Assembly (NCBI GenBank): GCA_045544195.1
Contig: JAZPYO010000020.1
Coordinates: forward strand, 1 to 63,905
Length of the DNA: 63,905 nucleotides
Origin: RGIG7213 sp045544195
GTDB lineage: Bacteria; Bacillota; Clostridia; Oscillospirales; CAG-272
Direction: 5' to 3'
In this document: positions 25,501-32,377 of the stretch, piece after piece
Position numbering within the stretch: the first letter of the stretch is position 1
How the letters are laid out: every line of letters starts with the position of its first letter
Position numbers and translations under genes: made by a program
Notes under the pieces: model-generated
What the model saw: only the letters and a program-made list of their open reading frames with translations
Databases searched by the model: none
Told to the model about the DNA's origin: nothing

Positions 25501-26049
25501 AAGAACTGCTTTTATATGACGACATCGTCGCATAATGAAAGAGCTGTCGGTATGCTTGACGGCGTATCCTGCTCCGCGGGGGCTTTTGCAAACGGTATGT
25601 CGCCTGCTCCCGAATATGCTATGAGCAGCGGTCAGATAACGTATACGATGAGCATCGGTATGATAGAGCCTGTGTACGTTCAGACGCTTGGCAAGGATGC
25701 GTATCCCGTATTCGTCGGTATGCCCGTATATCTGTGTCACAGGTACGGCTGCGACGGACAGGAGCTTGGAGTCATATATTCCAACTACTACTACGGAAAC
25801 GAATACAACATTCATACCTTTGACGATGAAACGCACAAGTGCGATACGTGCGGCAAGCACATAAACGAAATTTACGTTATGGGCGACGCCAACGACGACG
25901 GAATAGTGAATTCAAAGGATATTATAAGACTTAAGGCATATCTTAACGGTCTGTATAATGAGATATACTTCTATCAGTCCGATGTTGATTTCAGCGGCAC
26001 GGTAGACGAAAACGATCTGAGCATCGTTATATCAATGATAACCGAATAA
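22555..26049 (+). CDS. large secreted dockerin protein with GLUG-like repeats
   Basis: A 1164-residue exported protein. Signal peptide at 1-32 (LCVTLALSFVFTAAPIPAMS); a helical N-terminal region to about 270; a middle beta-rich region; around 760-930 glycine-rich repeats such as GGIIGKA, GGIVGIADSS, GGIAGRAG, GGILGYTDS that resemble GLUG repeats; a small CDTCGK motif; and a C-terminal type I dockerin with two calcium loops, GDANDDGIVNSKDIIRLKAYL and DVDFSGTVDENDLSIVISMI. No catalytic domain is recognised. ATG 22555 follows AAAGGAG nine bases upstream. Likely cell-surface or cellulosome-like complex component; adhesion or binding is inferred. Confidence 0.8.
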   Translation: MIKRKYGILKSILCVTLALSFVFTAAPIPAMSVDIPPKAPGFSFRSSTKVWGYNMLLNRGLGIAAMGINVLAGMSDSEALHKTASIASFILTGSMGGGSGNKDNQVYYEKIMKSIDEMCTTVVQEIDKTEQSIKEDLSAMSTVLGILNKTAKLDNYNDAWEKDVETPLTQADLMNVIEAYKVYIRAVGDYTDGKADYDHLMAKKRAFADSFRVASGAVYDASSANGMTIDEFYDEKIYSSNAVDLKFKQAITSMLTRLEATDGTRYIDTAAQMAYTAYPFSTDQAEFVDNAARKQSEIITVSVLAYREFNAMRHEYIEEKLKNASQSGMQQSEYDALSSSLGQLENYGFELFDKLFYGSDEIQPSSGVINGFVNWLESKIIIVNGAEPSYIYLDNYLRRTPDGTVTLENTSHISSVDYDFYRERSKNGEMSPLLYVSPLGPNTFVKPEAFYNEPVYTSRYMQFEKTAVVIPSDNGGQALVRPLLVLANDPDDENDRSISTLYGGIDYLGVPESHIKYPLCDFYNLTNGTYTDGYNTYSVASTADALSKVITDEAFVSSSIKLDEYFSSLNYYDADYLLTTDKTVNSGDYNIDMPLMSTTSSGMNTDNVLVTDISDKQFTIVLVPDNDDTYVPFECIVEGNGTAECEIFGYENENEPGYYRAGTIVAVNVRPPVDACCDVTGVKTLNYADISSGVPTSVQTVYSESNSHTITYNEDGSLTLAFRVPYERSCAVVTVYEYFEIKTVDDLESFASAVNSGASDLNAILKNDIDISSFSSTIGTSSSPFKGVFDGNGYTLTNYSGIYTTSTKGIFSYVSGGTVKNLTVDGECSVYGSESGYGGIIGKASDNAQIINVHSSVDMTVSSAASGIGGIVGIADSSTDLYKCSYSGTVTARSEKNDGIGGIAGRAGDYVKFSFCINYGTVSSDNKDTYMGGILGYTDSELFGGMEKCINVGSIRSSLILQQTTAAGSIIGYASNMPYGCVKNCFYMTTSSHNERAVGMLDGVSCSAGAFANGMSPAPEYAMSSGQITYTMSIGMIEPVYVQTLGKDAYPVFVGMPVYLCHRYGCDGQELGVIYSNYYYGNEYNIHTFDDETHKCDTCGKHINEIYVMGDANDDGIVNSKDIIRLKAYLNGLYNEIYFYQSDVDFSGTVDENDLSIVISMITE

Positions 26050-26054
26050 TGCTT

Positions 26055-26089
26055 AACGCCGACGGTATAATGCCGTCGGCGTTTTTTTG
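26055..26089 (+). terminator. terminator of the dockerin gene
   Basis: AACGCCGACGG/CCGTCGGCGTT stem followed by TTTTTTT. Confidence 0.9.
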
Positions 26090-26091
26090 CC

Positions 26092-26352
26092 TTGTGCCTG
26101 CGGCACAGTGATGTTAAGGCTTCGCCTTAGTGATGTATGCCCTTTGGGCAAGTGATGTTTTGCACCTGCGGTGCAAAGTGATGTTGCGCTTCGCGCAGTT
26201 ATCCTTGTACTCTGCCCGCGGGGACGGGGACGGGCAGATTTTGTGATGTTGCGCCTTACGGCACAGTGATGTTGCCTTCGGCAGTGATGTATTGCACCTA
26301 TGGTGCAAAGTGATGTTGTGCCTTACGGCACAGTGATGTATGCCCTGACGGG
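26092..26352. repeat. hairpin-array repeat, copy 4
   Basis: At least nine GTGATGT-type separators alternate with three-base-loop hairpins: TGTGCC-TGC-GGCACA, AAGGC-TTC-GCCTT, TGCCC-TTT-GGGCA, TTTGCACC-TGC-GGTGCAAA, TGCGC-TTC-GCGCA, TGCC-TTC-GGCA, TTGCACC-TAT-GGTGCAA and others. The GC-rich module is present but shortened. Several stems occur only here. After it (26353-26400) the phrase TTTGGGTTC repeats twice. Confidence 0.9.
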
Positions 26353-26483
26353 CATACATTGAACCCAGTGGGTTATTTGGGTTCGTTTGGGTTCATTTGG
26401 GACAGTGATACTTGATACTGATCCTTATTCTGAGTCTGAGTCTGAATATGACTCTGTAAATGATGCTTGAGTCGGGCGGAAAA

Positions 26484-26563
26484 TGTGGAAAAGTCGGTGT
26501 TTTCCACAGGGTTTTCCACACCATATAGAGCTTTTCCACAAGTTTTCCACATTGTGTGGAATG
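26484..26563. promoter_or_regulatory. cluster of five DnaA-box-like TTTTCCACA sites
   Basis: Exact TTTTCCACA at 26500-26508, 26512-26520, 26532-26540 and 26543-26551 on the plus strand and 26484-26492 on the minus strand, with a sixth degenerate site (CATTCCACA on the minus strand) at 26555-26563. All five match the DnaA consensus TTWTNCACA. They lie 40-120 bases upstream of a consensus promoter. Confidence 0.6.
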
Positions 26564-26602
26564 TTATCGGCAGAGGGAGCAGAACAAATGTTCGATTTTG
26601 TA

Positions 26603-26631
26603 TTGACTTTTTCTTCGCTTTGTGGTATAAT
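26603..26631 (+). promoter_or_regulatory. sigma-A promoter of the DUF6291 gene
   Basis: TTGACT, 17-base spacer, TATAAT, 31 bases before the ATG. Confidence 0.85.
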
Positions 26632-26661
26632 ATAAGCAAGTAACTACAACGGGGAGGACGA

Positions 26662-27111
26662 ATGGCAAAAAGCTCATTTGTATTATATACACGGTATATG
26701 CCGCTGCTTGACAGTCTTAATGACAAGGAGCTTGCAGGCCTTATGCGCGCGGTATTCAAATATGCATCTGACGGCAGCGAGCCGACCTTCAGAACGAAGG
26801 CGGAGCGTATTGCCTTTGCGGTGATAAAGGAGCAGCTTGACTATGATTGCGAAAAATACGACAGGATAGTCAAGCGGAACAGAGAAAACGGAAAAAAGCA
26901 TACATCTGTCAAGGGTGAAAGCGCGCAGGGTGAGTGCGAGAAGACGGAGAAAAAAGAATCTGCGCGCTCTGCATCGCCGTGCAGAACGTCGTTTGAAAGG
27001 ACGTATTCCCCGTCTGAAATATTCGGTAAGGAGCCGTTTGAAAGCGACGGTATATTCACCTTCAAGGGCGTATACGGCGCGGATGATAAGCGTACCTTCA
27101 AGGGCGGGTAG
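26662..27111 (+). CDS. DUF6291-like protein
   Basis: A 149-residue basic protein whose first 80 residues follow a pattern seen in DUF6291 proteins of phages and Firmicutes chromosomes (SSFVLYTRYMPLLDSLNDKE, RAVFKYASDGSEP, IKEQLDYDCEKYDRIVKRN). The remaining part is charged and probably disordered, ending in a short FTFKGVYGADDKRTFKGG. ATG follows GGGAGGA. Function is unknown; related genes are often near replication genes of mobile elements, but no other phage gene is present here. The upstream cluster of DnaA-type sites makes DnaA-linked control a real possibility. Confidence 0.65.
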   Translation: MAKSSFVLYTRYMPLLDSLNDKELAGLMRAVFKYASDGSEPTFRTKAERIAFAVIKEQLDYDCEKYDRIVKRNRENGKKHTSVKGESAQGECEKTEKKESARSASPCRTSFERTYSPSEIFGKEPFESDGIFTFKGVYGADDKRTFKGG

Positions 27112-27124
27112 TGCGCCTTGTTCA

Positions 27125-27175
27125 AAGAATTGATACAAAATTCCAACCGCCGTTGGTTGAATAATTCTTCTTTTT
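27125..27175 (+). terminator. probable terminator after the DUF6291 gene
   Basis: AAGAATT ... CCAAC-CGCC-GTTGG ... AATTCTT nested stem followed by CTTTTTG. Confidence 0.6.
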
Positions 27176-27218
27176 GATATATAATGCCGTTATTATAAAA
27201 AATTAATGAGGTATTCTG

Positions 27219-28349
27219 ATGAAAAATATATTCCGCTCGGCGCTTTGCCTTACGCTTTGCACAGCCCTGCTGCTGTCGCTTTGCGCCTGCGCATCGATCA
27301 AAAGAGTGTTCGGCGATTATGCCTTACAGTTAGGCTCTGTTACTATGGAGGAGGAGATATACGCGTATTATATGTCCTGCTACCGCCCTTATTGGATATA
27401 CACCTTCGGCGAGGATGATACAGAGCAGTTCTGGTCTTCGTCGTCAAACGGTATAACCGTCAGCGATTATTTGCAGGATGTATCGCTCACCGCCATAAAA
27501 TCAAAGCTCGTTGCCGAATATCTGTTTTCGGAGTATCATCTGACGCTCAGCGATGAAAAAAAGGCTGAGGTAGAGGCTGTGATCGACGGTCTTTTGCTCG
27601 GTATAGGCGGCAGAGAGGAATTTGAAAAGGACGAGCTTATGAAGCAACTCGGTCTTACTGTTGACGATATGCACGATGTATTCATATCAGATGCAAAATC
27701 CGCCGCCGTTCAGGATTATCTTTACGGCGAATCGGGCAAGGAGATCGTGACGAAGGACGACAGAGATGCCTACTACAACAGCAACTACTACCGCTACAAG
27801 CATTTGTATATAATGGACGTTGACTATGTCCGTGACGAAAACGGAAAGATAGTATTTGATTCGGACGGCTATGCAAAATGGCAGGAGATATCCGATGAGC
27901 GCTGGGACGAAAAATTCACCCATGCGCAGAGTCTTTTGCAAAGAGCGCAGAACGGCGAGGATTTTGACGATCTCATTGTAGAAAACACAGAGGAGCTTGG
28001 ATACGAAAGGTATCTGTACGGTCACTATTTCAACAAGCAGGCGATATCGTCAAGCACGTATTTTTCGGCTATCTCCGACCAGGTGATGAAGATGGCTGAA
28101 AATGAGGTACAGCTCATACGCTCGGAATACGGTCTGCATCTGCTTTTGCGTCTGCCGCTTGATGATGAGGGCTACAAGCACACGGAAAACGGTGAGGATT
28201 TCAAGAATTTTGACGAATACGTCGAGGAAGAAAAGTTCAAAACGAAGCTGCAGGGCTATTTCGATCAGATAAAGGTCAACGAAAAGGTAATAAACAAATA
28301 CCGCATTGATGAGGTTCCTTACAGCGAATCGTGGACATATCTGTTCTGA
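27219..28349 (+). CDS. PrsA/SurA-like foldase lipoprotein (degenerate parvulin domain)
   Basis: A 376-residue lipoprotein: signal MKNIFRSALCLTLCTALLLS and lipobox LCAC (Cys24). The N-terminal helical chaperone region includes YALQLGSVTMEEEIYAYYMSC and the C-terminal part has a PpiC-like arrangement (YRYKHLYIMDVDYV ... AQNGEDFDDLIVEN ... VQLIRSEYGLHLLLRL). Such proteins help exported proteins to fold outside the membrane. Followed after 10 bases by a close paralogue, so the two form an operon. Catalytic residues of the isomerase domain are poorly kept, so activity is uncertain. Confidence 0.8.
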   Translation: MKNIFRSALCLTLCTALLLSLCACASIKRVFGDYALQLGSVTMEEEIYAYYMSCYRPYWIYTFGEDDTEQFWSSSSNGITVSDYLQDVSLTAIKSKLVAEYLFSEYHLTLSDEKKAEVEAVIDGLLLGIGGREEFEKDELMKQLGLTVDDMHDVFISDAKSAAVQDYLYGESGKEIVTKDDRDAYYNSNYYRYKHLYIMDVDYVRDENGKIVFDSDGYAKWQEISDERWDEKFTHAQSLLQRAQNGEDFDDLIVENTEELGYERYLYGHYFNKQAISSSTYFSAISDQVMKMAENEVQLIRSEYGLHLLLRLPLDDEGYKHTENGEDFKNFDEYVEEEKFKTKLQGYFDQIKVNEKVINKYRIDEVPYSESWTYLF

Positions 28350-28359
28350 CGGGGGAAAT

Positions 28360-29475
28360 ATGAAAAAAACAGCTTGTCTTTTGCTTGCTATCTGCCTTAT
28401 ACTGCCGACTCTTTCTGCCTGCTCGGACAAAAGCGAGCCGTTCGTTATGAGCTATGGCACCTATGGCATAACCGAAAAGCAGTATACGTACTGGCTTTCG
28501 TACTACAAGACCACATTTTATTCCGCCCTTGAGGATTACGCGCAGACGGGCGAGGAATACACAGAGCAGTTCTGGCTTACGGAAACCGATGAGGGCGTTT
28601 TGTGGGAGCTTACGCGCATTAAGGCTGAGGACTATATGAAAAAGCTCGTTGTGAGCCTTTATCTGTTCGATCATTACGGCCTTGATGATATCGAGGGGAC
28701 AAGGGAGCAGATAAAAATATCCGTTGATGAATGTATTGCCGACGATATTGCCGCGCTGGGCGCGCGTTCGACTCTCAACGAGGCGCTGAGCGTGTATAAA
28801 ATGAACATATCGGATCTTGAGGATATGTACCGTATCGAGATAAAAAGAAGTATGCTTGAGGAATATCTGTACGGAAGCGGGGGAAAAACACCCTTGACGG
28901 ACGAGGATAAGGAAGCGTACTATAACGAAACGTATGCGCGCGTGAAGCATATCCTTATAAACACCGTTGATAAATACGTGCTTGACGATGAGGGGCAGAG
29001 AATAATTGACACGTCAACAGGCTATTATAAGACGGAAAAGCTGACCGATGCGGAAAAGGCTGAAAAGAAGGCTCTTGCATCGACTGTTCTTCAGAAGGCT
29101 GAAAACGGCGAGGATTTTGAAGAGCTGATAGAGCAGTACAACGAGGATGAGGGAATGACGTACTATACGGACGGCTATTTTCTCACAAAAAATTCCGCAT
29201 ACGAAAAAGCGTTTTTGAATGCCGCGTTTGAATTGCAGACAGGGCAGATAAAAAGCGTTGAAAGCGCCTACGGAATACACATAATAAAAAAATACGCTCT
29301 TGAAAAGGGAGCGTATTTGAAGGATATAAACAAAAATTTCTTTTCGGAGCTTGAGGATGACGCTTTGACTGACAAGAAGGAAAAAATGTTCTCTGAATAC
29401 AGCGTTGAGATCCACCGCGCTCTCGAGTGGGAGACATTCAGCCAATGTCCTTTGATGGACAGATCGCTCATCTGA
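28360..29475 (+). CDS. PrsA-like peptidyl-prolyl isomerase lipoprotein
   Basis: A 371-residue paralogue of the previous protein with lipobox LSAC (Cys21). The rotamase domain, about residues 190-340, is clearer: YARVKHILINTV, LQKAENGEDFEELIEQYNED, YYTDGYFLTKNSAYEKAFLNAAF, and SVESAYGIHIIKKY. It probably assists folding of secreted proteins such as the large dockerin proteins in this window. Start ATG 28360 follows GGGGGAAA. The stop overlaps a small convergent gene by 8 bases. Confidence 0.85.
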   Translation: MKKTACLLLAICLILPTLSACSDKSEPFVMSYGTYGITEKQYTYWLSYYKTTFYSALEDYAQTGEEYTEQFWLTETDEGVLWELTRIKAEDYMKKLVVSLYLFDHYGLDDIEGTREQIKISVDECIADDIAALGARSTLNEALSVYKMNISDLEDMYRIEIKRSMLEEYLYGSGGKTPLTDEDKEAYYNETYARVKHILINTVDKYVLDDEGQRIIDTSTGYYKTEKLTDAEKAEKKALASTVLQKAENGEDFEELIEQYNEDEGMTYYTDGYFLTKNSAYEKAFLNAAFELQTGQIKSVESAYGIHIIKKYALEKGAYLKDINKNFFSELEDDALTDKKEKMFSEYSVEIHRALEWETFSQCPLMDRSLI

Positions 29476-29716
29476 CCGCGCGGAGAATAAAAACAAGCGC
29501 GCCGAGAAGTATTATCACGAGCAGCACCGTCAGTAAAAGCGGGATCGAATATGCGTTGTCCGATGAGGACTGCGCATTTCTTGCGCCCATAACGCTTTCC
29601 TGCGTTGACGGATGCTCCATATTGTGATCCTGTATATTGCCTGCGAATGATACTGAGGCGAATACCGACATCAGTATTGCAAGGCAAGAGAAAATACATA
29701 AGACTTTTAAGATCAT
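29468..29716 (-). CDS. small secreted/membrane protein
   Basis: An 82-residue frame with a signal-like start (MILKVLCIFSCLAILMSVFASVSFA), a polar Ser/Gln-rich section, and a C-terminal helix (YSIPLLLTVLLVIILLGALVFIL) followed by RAVR, which looks like a sortable or anchored type I topology. No strong ribosome binding site is visible before the ATG, and no family is recognised. It is convergent with the foldase operon. The hydrophobic pattern makes chance unlikely, but confidence is moderate. Confidence 0.45.
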   Translation of the reverse strand: MILKVLCIFSCLAILMSVFASVSFAGNIQDHNMEHPSTQESVMGARNAQSSSDNAYSIPLLLTVLLVIILLGALVFILRAVR

Positions 29717-29773
29717 ATTTTAAATCGGATAAAACAGGAATTATCAGTAGTCTGTGCAATTTGGGGAGATATT

Positions 29774-30091
29774 ATGCAAACGAAGCGTTTTACGAAAAAC
29801 GACAGCGGATTTATATGCGCAAACTGCAAAGCGCAGGTGTCTGCGCTCGGATACACGTCAAGAAATCACTGCCCTGTGTGCTTATGCTCCTTGCATCTTG
29901 ACGTAAGCCCCGGGGACAGACTTTCCGAATGCGGCGGGATAATGCGTCCTGTTTCCGTTTGTCCCGACAGCAAAAAGGGCTATATTATAACGCATAAATG
30001 CGATAAATGCGGCAAGGTGGGAACGAACAAGGCGGCGCGCGATGACGATGTTGACCTGCTTATCGCCCTGACTGTAAACCAAAATTGGTAA
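29774..30091 (+). CDS. RNHCP domain protein
   Basis: A 105-residue protein with the RNHCP signature: KNDSGFICANCKAQVSALGYTSRNHCPVCLCSLHLD, followed by a second cysteine pair HKCDKCGK. Four CxxC-type pairs suggest zinc binding. The family is small, widespread in Firmicutes and of unknown role; a link to nucleic acids is assumed from the zinc fingers only. A promoter for the following gene lies downstream, so it is probably expressed alone. Confidence 0.85.
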   Translation: MQTKRFTKNDSGFICANCKAQVSALGYTSRNHCPVCLCSLHLDVSPGDRLSECGGIMRPVSVCPDSKKGYIITHKCDKCGKVGTNKAARDDDVDLLIALTVNQNW

Positions 30092-30127
30092 TATCTTTCT
30101 GCTTTATCGAAAATTACGGCTATTTCC

Positions 30128-30156
30128 TTGACAAAACGCTCGTTTTGTGCTAAAAT
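30128..30156 (+). promoter_or_regulatory. sigma-A promoter with 18-bp palindrome in the spacer
   Basis: TTGACA, 17-base spacer, TAAAAT. The palindrome ACAAAACG-CT-CGTTTTGT (30131-30148) starts within the -35 box and fills nearly all of the spacer, an ideal position for a repressor. Confidence 0.75.
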
Positions 30157-30190
30157 ATACTCAGAAAGAGCCGTTTGAAAGGGAGATCAT

Positions 30191-30988
30191 ATGGAAAACG
30201 TCAGAATAATTCTTTCAACCTCTCTTAAGGGCGGAGTCGGCAAGTCAACTGTTGCCTCAAATGTGGCATATCAGCTTGCTCTGCTCGGCAAGCGTGTTCT
30301 TATCTGCGATCTTGATTTTGACGTAAGATCGCTCGATCTTATACTCGGCTGTGAGGACAGCGTGGTATTCGACATTTCCGATGTTCTGTCGGGAAGAGTG
30401 CCGTACAGCAAGGCAAAAATACAGTGCAGGAAGGATACTCCTCTTTACTTTCTTTCCGCGCCGAGCAGAAACGAAAGCGCATTTTCAGATGACGGGCTTG
30501 ACCGTCTTATAAAGGATGCGTGCGAATGCGACAGCCTTGATTACATAATATTCGACACTCCCGGCTCTGACGGTCAAGCGCTTAAGTATGCCATGCATTG
30601 CGCAAAAGAGGCGTGGGTGATCGCAAGTCATACGCCTGCATCGCTCAGGGGCGCGCAGAAAAGCGCAAGGCTGTGCTATGAAAACGGCATAGAGCCGCGT
30701 CTTATAGTGAACAGCTTCGATTACGAATCGGTCAAAAACAGTAAAAGATCGGGTATAAACGATATTATCGACCAAACAAGCGTACCGCTTCTGGGTGTAG
30801 TTCCTTATGACAGACATCTGTTTTTTGCCCAGGAGAGAGGCATACTTGCGTCTGACAGGGATTTTATATCCCAAAGAGCATTCTTTAATATTGCCAAAAG
30901 GCTTGTTGCAGACACCACAGGCGAAAGGTATATCCCTATACTTAAGGGGATAAGGACGGTACAAAGGAAAAGAATATTGACAAGATAA
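30191..30988 (+). CDS. MinD/ParA-like P-loop ATPase
   Basis: A 265-residue deviant Walker A ATPase. The P-loop LKGGVGKST lies at 12-20 and ICDLDFDVRSLDLILG is the switch region; YIIFDTPGSDGQ forms Walker B. It resembles MinD, which positions the division site on the membrane, but a typical C-terminal amphipathic targeting helix is replaced by a basic tail (GIRTVQRKRILTR) that may still bind membrane. No minC or minE is adjacent. Ten bases separate it from mgsA, so the two are probably one transcript. Confidence 0.8.
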   Translation: MENVRIILSTSLKGGVGKSTVASNVAYQLALLGKRVLICDLDFDVRSLDLILGCEDSVVFDISDVLSGRVPYSKAKIQCRKDTPLYFLSAPSRNESAFSDDGLDRLIKDACECDSLDYIIFDTPGSDGQALKYAMHCAKEAWVIASHTPASLRGAQKSARLCYENGIEPRLIVNSFDYESVKNSKRSGINDIIDQTSVPLLGVVPYDRHLFFAQERGILASDRDFISQRAFFNIAKRLVADTTGERYIPILKGIRTVQRKRILTR

Positions 30989-30998
30989 GGAGAAGACA

Positions 30999-31424
30999 AT
31001 GGAAATAGCAATAATGGCTCATGACAAAAAGAAGGAATTGATGGCTCAGCTTTGTATCGCGTATTGCGGTATTCTCAGTAAGCATAAGCTCTGCGCGACG
31101 AGCGTAACGGGAAAATATATATCCGATGCAACGGGCTTGCAGATAGAAAGACTGCTTTCGGGCAGCCAGGGCGGCGAGCATCAGATCGCCTCGCGCATAG
31201 CGTACAATGAGATCGATGCCGTGCTTTATTTCCGTGACACAGCTCCGTGCAGCAACTGCGATGACGCTCTTGACATTATCCGCTTGTGCGATCTTCACAA
31301 CGTGCCGATAGCAACGAACATCGCAACGGCAGAGGTGCTTATATGCGCCCTGGAGCGCGGAGACCTTGACTGGCGCGAGATAGTTAATCCCCGCTCGGAA
31401 TACAACCAAAGAAAGAAAAGATAA
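30999..31424 (+). CDS. mgsA: methylglyoxal synthase
   Basis: A 141-residue cytosolic lyase that turns dihydroxyacetone phosphate into methylglyoxal and phosphate, bypassing lower glycolysis when phosphate is short. Typical features: IAIMAHDKKKELM, SVTGKYISDATGL, LSGSQGGEHQIASRI, LYFRDTAPCSNCDDALDIIRLCD, PIATNIATAE. The catalytic Asp lies in the LYFRD segment. ATG follows AAGGAGA. Pairing with a MinD-like gene is seen in several Clostridia and may be simple operon sharing. Confidence 0.95.
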   Translation: MEIAIMAHDKKKELMAQLCIAYCGILSKHKLCATSVTGKYISDATGLQIERLLSGSQGGEHQIASRIAYNEIDAVLYFRDTAPCSNCDDALDIIRLCDLHNVPIATNIATAEVLICALERGDLDWREIVNPRSEYNQRKKR

Positions 31425-31435
31425 TTACATTTGAT

Positions 31436-31718
31436 AAACGGATGCGTGAGCCTGTAAAACAGCATCATTGCGTTTATTCAGCGAAGAAGCCGTGCTTTTG
31501 ACGCCGTACAGAGAATTCCCCGTATGCTGAGAGGGGAAGGGAGAAAAAAGCAATGAGTACCGACTTTGCTTATCCACCGCAGGAAATGGCGGTGCGTGTG
31601 ACTTGCGTTACAGAGTTATAAGGAGCTATAAATATCGGGTGGAACCGCGGTTTCGACCGCCCCGAGAAAATGCGTTCAGCTTTTGAGCGTGTTTTCCCGA
31701 GGCGGTCTTGTTTTTTCC
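31436..31718 (+). promoter_or_regulatory. T-box leader (threonine-specific)
   Basis: Contains the T-box sequence TGGAACCGCGG (31640-31650), which binds the acceptor end of uncharged tRNA, followed by a terminator stem GACCGCC/GGCGGTC (31655-31707) and TTGTTTTTT. Upstream, CAGAGA and GCTGAGAG fit the distal stem I motifs, and an ACC triplet at 31559-31561 fits a threonine specifier codon. It should raise expression of the genes downstream when charged tRNA-Thr is low. The leader begins close to the mgsA stop, so the exact 5' end is uncertain. Confidence 0.92.
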
Positions 31719-31752
31719 GCATTTTTCCGATGGTGAAAGGAAATTGAAAAAA

Positions 31753-32319
31753 ATGAAAAACTACAAGCTATTGCTTATTGTAACGCTTGCCGTTATGCTT
31801 GCCCTTATCGGCGGATTGCTTGCCGTTCAGTTTTTGTCCCCGCCGTACCCTGTGCCGTCATCGGCGTATACTGAGCTTAAGGCGAAAAACGCCGTTCAGC
31901 ACTATCAGCTTTCGTCGTATGAGTCAGACGAAAACGGCAAAATACCGCTTGAACTGTTCAGTGTTACCGTTGAGGTATCAAACTATGCGTTGACGGGCAA
32001 AAACGGCTATACATCGTACTTTTATGCAATGGATAAATACGGCAAGCTCGAATGCTGCACCTCGGACGGCAAGACGATAACGCTTGATGAGCAGAAGATG
32101 AGTCTTGAGGAAAGAAGTGCGTGCATTGAAGGACTCAGAGAGGAATTTGACACATACAAAAGAATACTTTCAAATCTTAAATACGACGTTCCGACAGAGG
32201 ACGGAACAGTAAAGGTATACCTTAATTGCAGCTACGGGCCGTATCTTAAGGAGTATTCGGTGCAAGCGTTTGAAAAATGCCCGTTATATAAGTCATTTGA
32301 AGCGTTCGGCATGGGCTGA
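31753..32319 (+). CDS. small exported membrane-anchored protein between T-box and thrS
   Basis: A 188-residue protein with an N-terminal hydrophobic anchor (YKLLLIVTLAVMLALIGGLLAVQFL) and an extracytoplasmic domain (VTVEVSNYALTGKNGYTSYFY, CSYGPYLKEYSVQAFEKCP). No family recognised. ATG 31753 lies 12 bases after AAAGGAAA; an in-frame TTG at 31744 has better spacing. It is the first gene after the threonine T-box and precedes thrS by 58 bases, so it should be co-regulated with threonyl-tRNA synthetase, an odd position for a surface protein. Confidence 0.7.
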   Translation: MKNYKLLLIVTLAVMLALIGGLLAVQFLSPPYPVPSSAYTELKAKNAVQHYQLSSYESDENGKIPLELFSVTVEVSNYALTGKNGYTSYFYAMDKYGKLECCTSDGKTITLDEQKMSLEERSACIEGLREEFDTYKRILSNLKYDVPTEDGTVKVYLNCSYGPYLKEYSVQAFEKCPLYKSFEAFGMG

Positions 32320-32377
32320 CCGCTTGATAACAGAGCGAAAATTTAAAAGAAATATATTTTAAAAGGAGTAATATACA

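Noticed and set aside
26484..26661. Chromosomal oriC
   Set aside because: No dnaA, dnaN, recF, rpmH or parAB nearby; mnmG at 58 kb is without its usual origin neighbours. A secondary DnaA locus remains possible.
26662..27111. Prophage remnant
   Set aside because: Only the DUF6291-like gene suggests phages; there is no integrase, structural or other replication gene.
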